Shown here: in pieces, positions 24,501-39,500 of the stretch
How positions within the stretch are numbered: position 1 is the first letter of the stretch
Layout of the letters: every line of letters starts with the position of its first letter
Assembly: GCF_024166365.1 (NCBI RefSeq)
Contig: NC_064831.1
Coordinates: 46,749,768 to 46,813,767 of the forward strand
Reading direction: 5' to 3'
Source of the DNA: Elephas maximus indicus
Lineage: Eukaryota; Chordata; Mammalia; Proboscidea; Elephantidae
DNA length: 64,000 nucleotides
Translations under genes and position numbers: made by a program
The notes under the pieces: generated by a model
What the model was told of the DNA's origin: nothing
The model's input: the letters and a program-made list of their open reading frames with translations, nothing else
Database searches by the model: none

Positions 24501-27500
24501 ATGTCAAAAGTCCTAAAAGCTACTCTCCCAGTTAGTCAGTTAAGAATGGAGGGGCAAACACCCCCTTCTATACTCTCCCAGTTAGTCTTTGAAGAATGGA
24601 GTAGCAAACACTCCCTTCTTTACTCTCCCAGTTAGTCAGTTAAGAATGGAGTAGCAAACACCCCCTTCTTTACTCTCCCAGTTAGTCAGTGAAGAATGGA
24701 GTTGGCAAACCCCCCTCCTTTACTCGCCCAGTTAGTCTTTGAAGAATGGAGTGACAAACACTCCTTTCTTTACTCTGTTCTTTGAGGGCATATTTAAAAG
24801 ATTAGGTTTTTAAATGCTAGTATTTACTGCATATTAAAAATTTAACTGTACAAAATTACTTATCTATACTTCAGTTATCATAAGATCACAAATTTCAAAA
24901 AATAGATCACGTCCTTTTTTAGTAGAACCACAATATCAGTAGTGTATTACAATAATTTACTGAACAGCTGAAATGAATAAAACTTGTACAAAACTTTGAA
25001 GAAGTTAAACAAATGTCAAGCATTTGGGGGATAATTTTTGTAATATTGTCAGGAATTGAATCAGGAACAATATTTATAAAGATAAGAAAATATCAAGTGC
25101 ATAGTGCAACTTCACTGCTTCAATGATTTACATGGGAAAATAGTAACAGTATTAATAATACAGAAAAAGTAATATGAAAATGCATCAAAATTAGACTGAA
25201 GAAACAAAAGGTAAATATCGGATTAATGGAGCTAGAAATAAATCTGTATATTTCATTACAATTGATTTTTATTTCTAAGCTTTTGAAAATTTTACACGTA
25301 GTTGAAAAAACCTGAGTAAAATAAATTGGTCACAAAACAATTTTTAAGATATTTTATAAAAGGCTTTCTTCCCTTTTCAGCTTACGTTACAGATGTTATC
25401 AAAGTAAGACCTCACTTTATTACAACAGAAATACTACCAAGTTAATCATTTTCACATATGGCTATTCTAATAAATTAATTTTATGCAGTATTAAAATGAA
25501 AGCCATTAAGCATGTGTTAACTAGTATTGCTGGCTTTCCAACTGGGGAAACTGAGTATTTTCTTAACATTTCAGTTGTCTTAGTATCTCCGCAATGAGGT
25601 TTGTGCCAGAGGTTTTGATTAGACTCCATTCTGTGGGCTAAGACACTGGTCGGTGAGAACGCTGGTCACTGAAATAACCAGCATTAAGAGCAATGATCCC
25701 AATCTTGTTTTGTGGCTTTAACTACACGGTATTTACTTTAAGGGATGGAACTGTAACAACTAATGAAGATATTTACAAAAACAAGCTTTAAAAAATTTAG
25801 AAAAGCACATTATATAAAATTTCATCACTAAAATGTACACTAAATTTTTATAACTATGAAAGCATACCTTATGATTAATAAATTTTTATACAACAAACAT
25901 CATTAATGCTTTTGGAACAGAAAAATAACTCTTACCTGTAATTTTTATTCATGAAAGATGCCTGCTGAAATAGTCATCATTTGAGATACTGGATTGTTTG
26001 GCAGAAGACAGTGAAATTTGCTAAGCTCAAAGTTCTGAGCCAATGTTTGTCTTTAGGTAATGACACGTTTTACTGGTGAGTGCTGCAGTAGCTTTTTTAT
26101 AGAAAAATGCAGTGTAGCACTTAAAGCAAATACCATCTAAGATTTCAATGCAAAGAGAACAGGATTGGTGATCTATTTCAAAAACAAATATTTAGAGATT
26201 ATGACTGCAAATTAGTAATTTTCCTATTCAATGGAAACTGCTGAAATAGATTCTTCTGATGTATTTCTAAGGATAATCCTTTCCTTCTAAAGTCTAAAAT
26301 GAAATAAGTGGATCTACTTGCATATTTCTGAAGATCACATGACCAAATCCAAGGCTAGACATAAAAGGAATAATCTGGCTTAATTACATTAGTCTGTTCT
26401 TTTGAAGTTTCATTCATATTATAAACATACCATGGGGGAGGAGGGTAGGCATAAGGAAAAAAATGTCCAGGTTCATTTCAGCTAGGCCACATTCTTTCTT
26501 TCCAATATCATTTAAAGCCAAAAATCATAAAAAAAAAAAAATTTAATGTTGATTTTTAAAATGTAATCTTCAATTTAAGAAGATTGGTAAGCATACATTA
26601 AAAAAAAAAAAAAGCTCAAAAGAGGCTGTACAGCAAGCCAGAAGTAAATTCAACCAGTTCTCAAGACCTTTCCACTTAGACATTTGGGACTACATTTAAG
26701 ACAGTCATCATCAGATTAAGAAATATCAGTAAAACACCTACGGCACTGTTTGAGTTTGTTCTGAGAAGTGTTAACAGGTATTATGTGCCTAAGAGGGAGC
26801 CTGAGCATTTACCCACTGCACATGTCAGGTACTGTGCTAAGTGTTCCAGTCCAAAGTTAAAAAAGACACCGTTCCTCCCTTCAAGTTCACTGTCAGGGAA
26901 ACGTACTGAAACAAACGTTTACAAAATTGTGAAAACTGTTAGAGAAGAGACATGTGTAAGATGCAATGGTAGTACAGAGGACTGAGCTACTATGAAGGGC
27001 CATGAGGAAAGCACAGTGAAGATGTTACAGTGAACTTGGGTTTGAAGGAAGAACAGAGTTAGCAAAACAGGGAAAGGGGATTCCAGGCAGAGCAAAGGCA
27101 AAGAAGAATGAGAGGCGACGGCACTTCAGGGAACTGAATGCAGAGCACAAAGGTGCAGTAGTGGAAGATGAAGCTGCAGAGACACGAGGGCCACTTCAGG
27201 GATGGCCCTGACTGCTAGTGGAAGACAAAGCTACAGAGACGGCAGGGCCACTTCAGGGAAGGCCCTGACTGCTAGTGGAAGACGAAGCTGCAGAGACAGC
27301 AGGGCCATTTCAGGGAACGTCTTGACTGTCACTCTTGACTGTCACGCTAAAGTGTTTACACTAAGAACTTTATCCTAAAGGTAACAGGAAAGTATCAGAT
27401 TTGTGTATTAGAAACAGAAAGGCTAGTTCGGAAAGAGGACAGGCTTCAGTCAGGGAGTACACTTGTGAAATAGGTCAATGACTGCCTCAACTAAAGCAGC

Positions 27501-30500
27501 AGCAGTGTTAATGGAGACAAGGACAGTTCAGAGAGATAAACCTGCTGGTTTCATATAATACAGGTAGCCCCCAATTTACAACACATTTGAGTTATAACAA
27601 ACTTCACTTATGACCTACCATTGTTTTTGGTACACCTTATCGTTACTACTAGGTACTACATACATTGTTGCAGCGTTTAATTTGATATTTCTGATGTAGA
27701 AAAGGTCACAGATCCCAAAGAAGGGAAACCGACAGGACTTAGTGGGTTTTGGAAAGTAAAGAAATGCTGACGAAATAACGAAAAAGAGAAAGGACAGAAG
27801 TTAACAAATTTTACAGTGAAAGAATTGGCTGGCTTTTTGCTAAACTATGCTTGAAAATATGGACCCAAACACTGATCGCTTTGTTGAAGTCCACAGGTGG
27901 CATCAGGAAGCAGTGAAATGTTACCACGAAATATATGAAGAAAAAAAGAAATGGCCCATACAGACAACTCTAATTTTATGACTAGAAACGCCACCCCCAT
28001 ATCTGTAAGTGACAAGATGCAAATATCACCCAACTCTCCTTCACCACTGGAGTAAATTTTTATGATTTGTGTATTTCTTTATGTAACTATGTATTAAAAT
28101 ATATCTGTAAGCTTATATGTAATGTTTCCAACCTCCAAAGACAAATAAAGATCAGATTTATAGATACTAATAATAAAAGGCGATAATGATGAAAAATAAA
28201 AGAAAAAAAAAAGAGGTATTCAACTTATGTCAGAACCGACTTATGACAGAGCCATCAGAACAGAACCCCATGGTAAGCTAGGGACTACCTGTGTAAGCAT
28301 CAACTAAATAACAGTAAATGAGGGAGAGCAATGATGACCCCCCAAATACCTGCCGCGAGTGACAGAAGAATGGTAATGCCATTAATCAAGACTGGAAGTC
28401 CTGGGGAGAGGGGAAAGCACATTTGGTGGGAAAAATAAATTGAACTTTGGGCATACTGAATTTGAGTTGTTGCATAACATCGTATGTAAATATTTACCAC
28501 TTAGAACAGTTAACTCATAAGTCTCATCCTTAGGCACAATTCTAGCTATCACTTAAAGTTGCTGCTGTGGAGTCAATCAATTCCAACTCACAGCAACCCT
28601 ACAGGACAGAGTAAAACTGCCCCACAGGGTTCCCAAGACTGTAAATCTTTACGGAGCAGACTGCCACATCTTTCTCCCTCAGAGTGGCTGGTAGGTTCAA
28701 ACTGCCAGCCTTTCAGTAAGCAGCTGAGCTCTTAATCACTGTGCCACCAGGGCTCCCCAACTATCACTTTTATGAAGATAACTCTAAAGTCATCATCCTT
28801 AGCATGACCCCTCCATTTTTCTATTTTTCAATCAGTGAACAATTCTGAAATATCACCTATCAGAGCTAGACTTGAGTCCTAGAGGCTACAGTATCTAAAA
28901 ACCCCCATATTGCAGATGAGAACAAAAACCAAAAACCAAACCCTCTGCCTTCGAGTCGATTCTGACTTATAGTGACCCTACTGGACAGAGTAGAACTGCC
29001 CCAAAGAGTTTCCAAGGAGCGTCTGGTGGATTCGAACCACTGATCTTTTGGTCAGCAGCTGTAGCACTTAACCACTACGCCACCAGGGTTTCCGCAGATG
29101 AGAAAAGCTGAGGCTAAACATGCTAAAGTAACAAAGCCATTAAGCAATACAACCAAGGTAAAAAGTGTGGTTTCTACGTCTAATGTCCATGTCTTGCCTC
29201 ACAGTCAATTCCTTTACTGTGAGTCAGGCTGTTAAGATCTTATGCCAGGATGGTGAAAAAGCTTAGCTGATCTCTCTGCCAGTTTTCTACCCGAAAAGAT
29301 ACTGAATATCATGGCCAAAATAGTCTTACTAAAGGACCAATTCATGCCATTCTATGCTCAAATGTTCTATTGCCTGTACATAACAAAGGCTGGATTATGG
29401 TCCCAATTCTACAACTCTGTTAGTTGTCACCTATCTTCACTTTGCAAACAGAGGCCTTCAAATCATCGTTTAGTCCACGTAGTTTCTAGGGCAATCATGA
29501 ACAGGGCTGGTGTTAATTTTGTTGACAGTATTAACCTCTGGCAATTTAATTTGTAATTTACAAGCAACTACTCTCAGGGCCAGGAGTCAGGGGAAATAGT
29601 AGTGCCCTCAGAATGGCTGGTAAAGACCGGTGTATTTTGCCTAAATGAAGGGCTAATGCTAAAATTTCATTGACTTTCTGTTTCACGGGGTCCCCCATTC
29701 TTCCCTGGTTATCAGATACCAAAGGTAGAAGTCCAAACTGCCAGAAACCACCATACCTTGATGCGTAGTTCCTACCTACTGACTTGCAATTACATACCAA
29801 GGGCAAATGTATTGCATCTACTCTGAAATGAAAAAACTATTTTACAGTTGCTTTTTTTTAAGTATGTGGTTTGGGAAATCAATGTTTGTGGTAAGATGAG
29901 AGAATCTAGGGGTGCAATGTCCCAAATTCTCCAGTCCCTGTAATATTTCAAAATTTAGAAAAGGAAACAAAGCCAAGGAGGTCAGTATACCTCACATATC
30001 AGATCCCTGCTTTCCCTCTCCACCTGCAAAACCACATATATAAAACGGATACGTAAACCTCTATTACTTGCACTATGATCAGAGCCAGTAATGCCTTCAA
30101 ACAGATTCAGATTTTAAAGGGGGGAGAAAAAAAAAGGAATGATCCCTTCCATATTCTTCAATGGTCACAGATTTAATGGAAATAAACATTTTTTCTTAAC
30201 AGAAGTAATATTTACAAACACAACACTTCCAGGAAAAGGCTGCCATTCTCCTCCTAAGCCAGCTTACTTATTGTATTTGGGAAAGGTAATTAATGGCTCA
30301 GTGGTTTAGCGGAGAGTGGAGTGGCAAAATAAAGTGACATTTCTCTTTGGAAGCAAATCCAGATTCTCTTCTGGTATAGCATGTAACAAAAATCACGTAA
30401 TACAAAAGACATGTGGTATTAGTTGCTTAACTGATTGTGACATCATCTGACTGGCCCTGTAAGATGTGAATTCAGGGTCTACATTTCTGGTCCCCTTATG

Positions 30501-33500
30501 CTGTAACTACCCTGGTGTCATGAACCATGTCTCAGTGGTGTTTCCACTTCCAGCACCTTCACAGTCCTCCACACAGACAGTAAGGATCAATGTTCAGTGC
30601 TAATGAATACATGGAAGAGTTATCTAGATGATGGTATGAAAGGGCCATGTAGTTACTATTGGTGCCAAGTGTAAAACCGAGTATCTCTTCAGCCTTTCTG
30701 AAATAGGAGGGAGAAACTCATACTTTCCAGGGAAGTCAGTCTTCCATTTTCACTTCTTCCTGAGTGCCCTTTAAAATCAAGGAAATTTAATAAAGTACAA
30801 TACACATATTTTTATCCATAAAATACATTTTATATCTCTTTTAAGTCTCCAAAAACAATCCTGTGAAGATTATTTTCAACCCCATTTCACAGAAGAAGAA
30901 ACTGAGGCAACGTTGACCACAAAGCTAGCGAGTAAGCAAGCTGGGTTCTGAACACTGATACTTTGACCCCAGTCAAGACCTTTTCCACTGTACTTGCTGA
31001 GAACAAACCTGGAAGCCACTGACAGAACTACACCCACTTTTAAAATCACTTCAAATTGCGGCACTTGGTACCTTTGATTCATTCAGCAAAATAGACAACT
31101 GGTTAAGCAGCATAGTTTCCAAGGCTGGTTTACCTACTGATTTACCAAAGACTCTTACACTCTGAAGATGCGCTAGAGGGAAATATCTCACCCTACATCC
31201 AACTTTTTATCAAGAAAAGGAAACCTGGAAAACTTAAAACTTTACTTCTATTCTTTGTAATGCTGAATCTATCGAGGCAGATACACTGGAGAAGATACAG
31301 ATGGGGAAGACAGAGATGGAAAACAGGTAGAAAAGCGCAACTCCGTGACTGTACTTCAGCATCTCTAACATCTGAGAAAAGCAGGTGTATTTTTTAACCA
31401 TTTCAAAGGTACAAAAGGAAAAGCCACTTTACTATTGCTAACTAGAACAATTACACATTTTCATAAAATTAATAATACTAGGTAAGTAGCCATGATTTCT
31501 AGGAAACGAATGCCTGGTAATAAAAAGTTTCCTTTAAAGAAGAGATTCTGCAAGCTCCAAAGGACTGTTTTCCTCCTAAACAGAAAAGATCCTGTACAAA
31601 TTTTCAACAAAACAGAGTTGTTTCATAGTCTTTAGACAGAGAAGGCCAGAGCCCTCATTTCTGACACTGGAGAATTATACAAGATGTAATTAAAGCCCCA
31701 TAGTAGGATGTCATCCAGCCAGTAGTTTCAAGGAAAGTACAAGACCTGAAAACTATAAGCCCAAATTACAACTATCCAGAGTGTGGACGGACTGCCCTTA
31801 AATTCTCAGTGACGAGAAGATTTCACCAACATACTGTTTCCAGCTCAATCCTCAGTAGCAGCAGCAGTAACAATAGTAGTTATCAGCAGCTGGAGCAGCA
31901 GTAACAACAGTCTGCGTTCACTGAGTACGTACTTCCTGTTTATATACATTATACCTCTAATCCTTATATCAACCCTGCAAGGAAATTGTAACATAATCCT
32001 CACCAGTGGAGAAGCTGTGGCTTAGCAAGGTAAAGTAATTCACTCAAGTATACACGGCTCGTTAGATACAAAGCCAGGATTTCTACCTAGGACTGGCTGA
32101 CTTCAAAGCTTCACTCTTTTCACACCACCATACTTCACAGTGGTATCAATGAACAGATATTTTTTGTTGTGGAGGATTACAACAGGAGGGTCCTGTGGTG
32201 TAATGGATCACTTTTGTATGGACTTTCTTGCCACGGTCTTCTAACTCCCACCCAGGTGACTAGGTGGGACTGTGCAGACAGGGTTATTGTGGCCCATCAA
32301 AGGGATGGGTCAATTTTTGCCATCCCGCTGAGCTTGAGGTGAGCCATTGCAGAGGCAGGAAAGACAGGATCCCACTACCACCAAGAAAGAAGAGCCAGAA
32401 CGTCTTTTTGACTGGGGATCCCTACATTGAGAAGCTCCTAAAACCAGGAGACCAAGAGACAAGAGCTGTAAACATTGAAGAGGGTAAGGAGCAGTGGCAG
32501 AGAAACTGTGGCAGGAAAGACAGGCAGTGGGCTTCCTGGCCCACAGAGTGAGAAAGCTGGGGCTTATTGGTGGAGTGGAGCGTCTCTGGGTACTTACTGG
32601 CAGAAGTAACAGAGCTTTGTACTACTTGCCTTAGCAGGGCAGGGGCCAAGGCTCAGAGAGAGCTGTGCCTGAGAGCACGGCTGGGAAGATGCTGTCCTAA
32701 GAACTGTATCCTGAGTGTTTCTAAGGCTGAGTTGTAACTGTTACTTCCCTAATAAACCCCCAAACTGTGAGTACTGTCTGTGAGTTCTGTGTGGCCACTG
32801 CAATGAGTTATCGAACCCAGCAGAGAAGGAGAGTGCCATGGAAGAGACAACTGATGTCAGAATTGTTAAAGATGGCAGAAAGAAGAGGCATGTCTCATAG
32901 GGATCAGCCTTGGGCTGTTGATCTTGATCCTCCTTCTGCCTTGTGAAGTTAGAAGAGGTCAGACACTGCCCCCATGCCATTTTTATAGGTTCTATATGTC
33001 AATAAATGATATGAAAAAGCAGGAGCAGAGTAGCCTCTCCAAGTTCGTAGATAAGAGTATGATTTTCCAAGTAGTCAGAGAGCAAAGTGACAAGAGTGAC
33101 AAGGCTGCAGAAGGACCTCATAATCAGAGAAGTGAGTTTACAGTATGAGATAAACCACAATGTGGCCAAGTAGAAGGCAATATAATTTAGGAAAAAATAC
33201 TCTAACACTACAAAAGACAGTTATGACTAAAATAACCCTAAGAGCATCCATAGACATTCCCTAGAAATACAAGCCTAGTGAGCTATAGACACCAAAAATC
33301 TAATGGTGTGACTACTATATAATTCAACTGTGACATTCAAGGAAGATATATGGGGTTAGGAAAAGAAAGTTAATAGAAATCATTTGTGAAACTGGTGTTA
33401 GAAGGTTGGAATGAAACAGAGGATAAAGATAAGGGCAATAGTATCTGAATAAAATGAAGACAGAAACACAATCATGAAGGGTAGTAACAGAATATAAGAG

Positions 33501-36500
33501 TAACAATGATGACTGACAGCTGTAGAGTGCTTCCTACGTGCCAATCACTTTCCAAGTATCACTTTCCAAGTACATACATTAACTCTGCTTAACTCCCTCA
33601 GCACCTTATTATCGGCATTTTACAAATGAGGAACTGGAGCCCAGAGATCATGCACATCTCATTAAGAAGCAGCATGGGAACTCCAACCAAGGCAACCGGC
33701 TGCTGAGCCCCTGCTCTGACCACACCCTGTAAGAGCCCAGGAGGGTTTAACACGCAGTGGGGTGTAAGATCTCCTAACCTTAGGATTAGAGAAGACCTCT
33801 TGAAACTGAAGGAAGTGCAACTGACAAAAGAACTCCTGAACAGATAATGATAAACAGCAATAGCTTCAAGAAAGTAGTTAAGTAGGTTGATAAGCTAAGC
33901 ATAAAAAGTTACAGAGAGAAAACAGAATTAATTAAGACAGACTCTTAACTTCTTAAGTTTGAAATTACGTAAAATACCCATGCCCTGGGATACATCCCCT
34001 GCTGCTCCAATCCGAGGCTGAGCCTGCTGATAACTGGTCTGTCCCTATTATGTATTGCCCAGATTTTTTCAAATATCAGAAAGATTTACTTTTTCCTGAT
34101 ATAATTTCTAAAAATATGAAAATATGTATTACGAGCATCCAGTTATAAACTCCACCTTACAAATGATTCACGAACGTGAGTGAAATATCTAGGAGTCCAT
34201 TTTAGTCAGTACCTTTAAACAACTACTTTTTATTTCCCAATTCAGGAAATCTGAAGAATGATTAATCTAGATCAGCCTTCTCCACACTATTCTATGAAGA
34301 TTAATGTCAAGAAGTTAATAAATATTGAAGGAAAAAAAAATCCCAAGTTCAAATAAATCTTCTCTTTAGAGGCTCACAGGTCACACGGAGCATGAAGAAT
34401 CCTGTATTAAAAAATCCATTTTAACTTTAACCTGCATTTCCTAAATTTCTTTGACCATGGAACTTTCTTTTTCTTTTTGCAGACCATTTATAAATCACAG
34501 ACATTAGGTACATAGTGCAGAGTGCGAGAAACACTGACCCAGATGTGCTCTTTAATAAAAATGCAAGAGAACTGCTTTCACAAGAACAGAGTTGAACGTG
34601 CCCAGAAGTAGGGTGAACATTTAACTTTCTCAAAGCCCAAAGAGACACTGTCTCTGCCGTTGGAGACGGGACATGTGCATCCTGAATTCACTTTCTCCTG
34701 AGAAGAGATTACAATGTTTAGCTATAACCCAAACTAAGTAACACAATCCCAGAACTCTAGCATCAGTCATTACCTACAGCTGGCCTGGCAGGAAACACGG
34801 GCCCGAGGACACCAGCCCTTTCCTGGCTGTCATCTCACACCACGGACCACTCCTTCTCAGTCTTCTTTGCCGATCCTTCCCAGCTCCCTAACTTAGTATT
34901 GCTGGAATGCCCCAGAGTCTGGGGGTCTTGCCCTTTTTCTCTCTCTTCAGTATCCCTTGATGATTTCATATAGGCTCATGATGCTTTTTGCAATTGAACT
35001 TTTTTATGTTAAGATAATTGTAGATTCACATGCAGTTGTAAAAAAAAAATATATAGAAAGAGCCCATGAACCCTTTACGCACTGTCTCAGTATGATAACA
35101 CCTGACAAAATTATAATACATCACAACCAGGATACTGACAATGATACAAGGCACTAATCTTTTCAGATTTCCCCAGTTTTACTTGTATTCATTCTCATGA
35201 CTTTGCCTAGAACTCCCCTTTAAACTCACAGACGAAAATGTCTAAGACACTCCACACCTGGATATCTAATTGGTATCTCTCTAAAGCATGCCCCAAATCA
35301 AAGTTCTCATTTTCCCTTCCCCAATCTGCTCCTACCACCTTTTCCATCTCAGTTAATACCAATGCCATCTTTCCAGTTGCTCAGGCTAGTAACTGTGGAG
35401 TCACCTTCCACATTTTCTTCCCCTCACACCTCACATCCAAATCATCAACAAATTCAAAATATATACAAATTAACCCACGTAGCACCTACACTGTCAGCAT
35501 CATAACCTAAGCTCCTATCATCTCCCACCTGGATTATTACGACACTCCCCTAACTGGTCTCCCTGATTCTGCCCCTGGTCTTCTATAGCTTATTCTCAAG
35601 ACAGGAGCCAGAGTGATCCTGTTAAGACACTCTTCTGTATTTCAGGTTTTTTGTTTACTTTGGCTTTTATTGTTTTATTTTAAAACATTTCTCTACTCAA
35701 AATCTTCCAATTGCCTACTATCTCAGAGTAAAAGCCCAGTTCCTTACAGTGGCCTATAAGGCCCCACAACACATTACTTTGCAGGCCTCGTCTCTTAATA
35801 CTCTTGACTGTTGCTCGCCCCACTGCAGCCACACCTGTCTCCTTGTTGTTTCTTGAATTGGACAGGATCCCACTGCAGGGCTTTTGCACTTGCTATTCCT
35901 TCTCCCTGGAATGTTCTTCTGATACATATCCAAGCAACTCACTTCCAGTCTTTACTCAAATGTCATCTCTCAATAAAGCCTGCCCAGGCAACCAAATTAA
36001 AAACGGCAACCTCCCAACTCCCACCTCAGACTCCCTGTCGTCCTTCTCTACTTATGCTCTGTAATATTGATCACCATCCATCATACCAATATTTCTTTTT
36101 TCTTGTTGGTGTTCCACTACTAAAATGCACGCTCCCTGAGTGCAGAGATTTCAGTCTGCAGGCCAAGTAATCAGGCTTCCATGTAACAATTAAAACAATG
36201 CTCCTATTTATATGAAAACACCTATAGTTTTATATAAGGCTATTCATTAGCAAATAATTCTTAAGGCACTTAAACAAAACAATTTATTAAAAGAAAGTAC
36301 TAGTATCAAAAAAAAGGGCACCATAATGTTTTAGGAGACTTATATTCAATGTAACCAAAATAAACAAAGAACACCAAATATGAAAAACTATGTATGTATA
36401 CACAAACAACCACCCAATGCCGTCGAGTCAATTCCGACTCATAGCGACCCAAAGGACAGGGTACAACTGCCCCATAGAGTTTCCAAGGAGTGCCTGGTGA

Positions 36501-39500
36501 ATTCGAACTGCTGATCTTTTGATCAGCAGCCATAGCTCTTAACCACTATGGCACCAGGGTTTCCATGTATGTATATGTATGTGTGTGTGTGTACATATAT
36601 GTGTGCGTATTTATGTGTGTGTATACGTGTGTGTGTATGTATACATAGAAATATATATACACAATTACATTATTGATTCCCATTTTTTTAAATATGTTCC
36701 CTTTACTTAAAGGAACTGCATTAATAGCTACATAGATATATGTTATGTGAACAAATACGTAAGTCTAAAAGTTGTTTTAAGGTCTGCAAGAAGCGGTTCC
36801 AATTATTTACACCCTGCAATTCATAATCATTAAGATGATACTAAAAACGATAGTCCTGAGAACAGAGAGAGTATGTAAGAACGTCTAATGGTATGAACAA
36901 TGCCAATTTAGGAAGCTACACATAGGCAGCTATGAATCTGTAGAAAAGTCTAAGGAATCTCTTGGAGTCCTTAATAAAACAAAGCAAACGTTAAATAGTA
37001 TTTTTTAAGAAAAAAAGTATAAAAGTTGACATAACAAAATAGACATCAATAAATGTGGGGGACAAAAAACCAAGCTACCAAAATTATTTTTTTAAATAAA
37101 AAAATTTGAAAATTAGTATTGTTGAAAAAATGAGAGTTAATGCCAGATAATATATTTTACATGACAGTAAAAATAGCTGTAATTTTGGAAGATAATTTTA
37201 GAGACCTGTTGCTCTGAGGACATGAAAGTCACCATGGTTTCCTAACCACCAGAGCTCTTTGATTCCTTGGACTGCGTTCACACTAGAGGAATATTGACGG
37301 GCAGCAGCCAAAATACTTAAACATCAACTTGGACGCTAAGAAGTGATTTGATGGCCTTTTCTTGGCCAGAGTGGATACAAAAGCCTAAGATCAAGAGCCA
37401 AGGGCCCTAGTGGGAAGTTGTGTCAATTTAACAGCCCTTGAGCTATCTCTGGCCACATCAGCATCAGCCTTTATGGGAGGCGAGCCACGTAGGAAGGGTG
37501 TCTCCCAAGATCTGATGTCTTGTGGTCACAGCCTACAACAGGTCTCACAGTCCAATTATTCACATTCTTTGGAAAGAGAGAACAGGCATCGGTTGTGTCC
37601 ATCGAAGGGGGACACTGTCCAGGTATACCCTGGACATTTTTTGGAACCTCTTGGCTGCTTCTGCATCTGAAAAATAAGAAAAATAGCACAATAACAGACA
37701 ACGAATGAGGAAAAAGACAATCATCTGATCTGAAAACTTAAGACATATAAGAAAGCAGACGAAACAGGCAAAAACACGAACAACCACATCATTTGGATGC
37801 ATGACTCTGAAGGCAGTACAGCAGAGGAAACACACAAATTATTTTAGGCAAAGTAAGACAAGACTACAGCAACAACAATTATTTCTGGAGAGAGCCAACT
37901 GGAGACAAAAACATATGTGAAGATACGTCAACCTGACAGGAAGATAAGGTGGAATAAGAATCTAGTCCCATTTGAAAGCTGAGAAGAGCTGAACAATGAG
38001 AACTAGTGTTGTGGACTTGGCTGCTTAACTGCCTTTGTGTGAGAAAACATCTCAGAACTTTGAACCTAGGAAATTCCAACTTGTCTTGCACCAGGTCACG
38101 AGCTCCATAGAGCAGAAACCTATTTCAACAAGCAGCTTAAAATAAAAAAAACAAAAACTTTAATACTTTTCATTTGTATTAATGATACATTAAAAAATGC
38201 AACAGTGCTAAAATTCATCAAAGTAAAATGCACTGAATAAAAATTAAACTTACTCAGAAAGGTGTTCAGAAGTTGGGATACAAACAGAAACTGAAATTAG
38301 AAGAAAAGTTTTACATTTAAAACAGCATATGACATATGTTAAGTGAGAACAGTGACTTAGTAAAAAGCCCATATTGTGGCCACCAAGAATCAAAGATCCA
38401 AAGGAACATAATTTCATGTACGTACCATTCTTCATTATAACTTGGCAAGTATGAGTTTCACGTTGACTCAAGTGTGTGGCCATATTGTCTAAGCCAGAAA
38501 CATCAGTTACAAAATCACAATTAAGGCACACTATAGTGATACCCCTATGGAAAAAAGCACACAGTATATAAAGAAAAGGTTTTTATCTTTTTTTATAATC
38601 CATACACAAGTTCAATGATTATTTCCCCATGTAATAACTCACTTCCGATTTTTGTTATATAACACTGATATAACTGAAATAATTTTCTAGAAAATGGCAT
38701 AGCCATTTCCAAATTATGCAACCATTTTTTTCCCAGAAGTATTTGTGCTTCATAAACTTACCTCTCACAGCGGTTGCTAAAAGGTAAGGAGTCAAGAGAC
38801 CTACAACAGTCCTGGCTCCACTAACAACCTGTGTAACTAGGGCAAGTCACAATCTACCTAGGCCTCTGCCCATCTGTGTATTCACATCTAGGTGTAGCAC
38901 TAGCCCATCAACCTAACCTTCATGAAACTAGAATCATGTGCTTCTTTCTCCAAATCAACTCCTCTTGACTGGCCTTTCCCTTGACATTAAACCTCAAACT
39001 ACATAGTTATCTCTGACTCCCTTTTTCCTTAAAAAATTTAATACACCAAACATTTCACAATACTGACAATTTACTATTTACTCTGTGCCAGACTAAGAGT
39101 TTAGACATACCAACTCATCTAAATCTTACCACAACCCCTAAAGAGGGAGGTGCTATAATGATCACCTTTTCAGAGAGGACAGAGTTAGCTTAGTAATTGA
39201 CCAAGAGCACAGAGATGGTGAGGGTAAGGACTAGGTTTGAAATTTAGCACTTGTTTCCAGAGCCTGTGTTCTTCAGTGGGACGTAATGTCATCTCACCGT
39301 TTTAACTCAGGTCCTTTAAATGATTCATAATTACCATACTAGTTCTAACTGAACTAGTAATTCATGCATCTACCACTCACCTTGCACACCCTTCAAATCC
39401 ACCTTGCTTCAGTATCACTTGATTCTACACAAAACATCATTGGTTCTCCAATGCCCTACAAATTAAGTCCAAACTCCTTAGCCTTATTTTCAAGGCTTTC

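Larger units (their letters stand above)
23514..38253 (-). other. ZNF280D: Intron 9 of window (14.7 kb)
   Basis: The largest intron here. It contains two minisatellites, a Tigger-like element, three SINEs, MIRs, an L1 3' end, an L2 relic and an LTR-like block. Stretches 24771-27158, 29093-30794, 31011-31894, 33701-34959 and 36666-38253 have no confident assignment. Confidence 0.75.

Noticed and set aside
24521..24770. CRISPR-like array
   Set aside because: Units are contiguous 50-bp tandem copies without unique spacers, and the host is a mammal.
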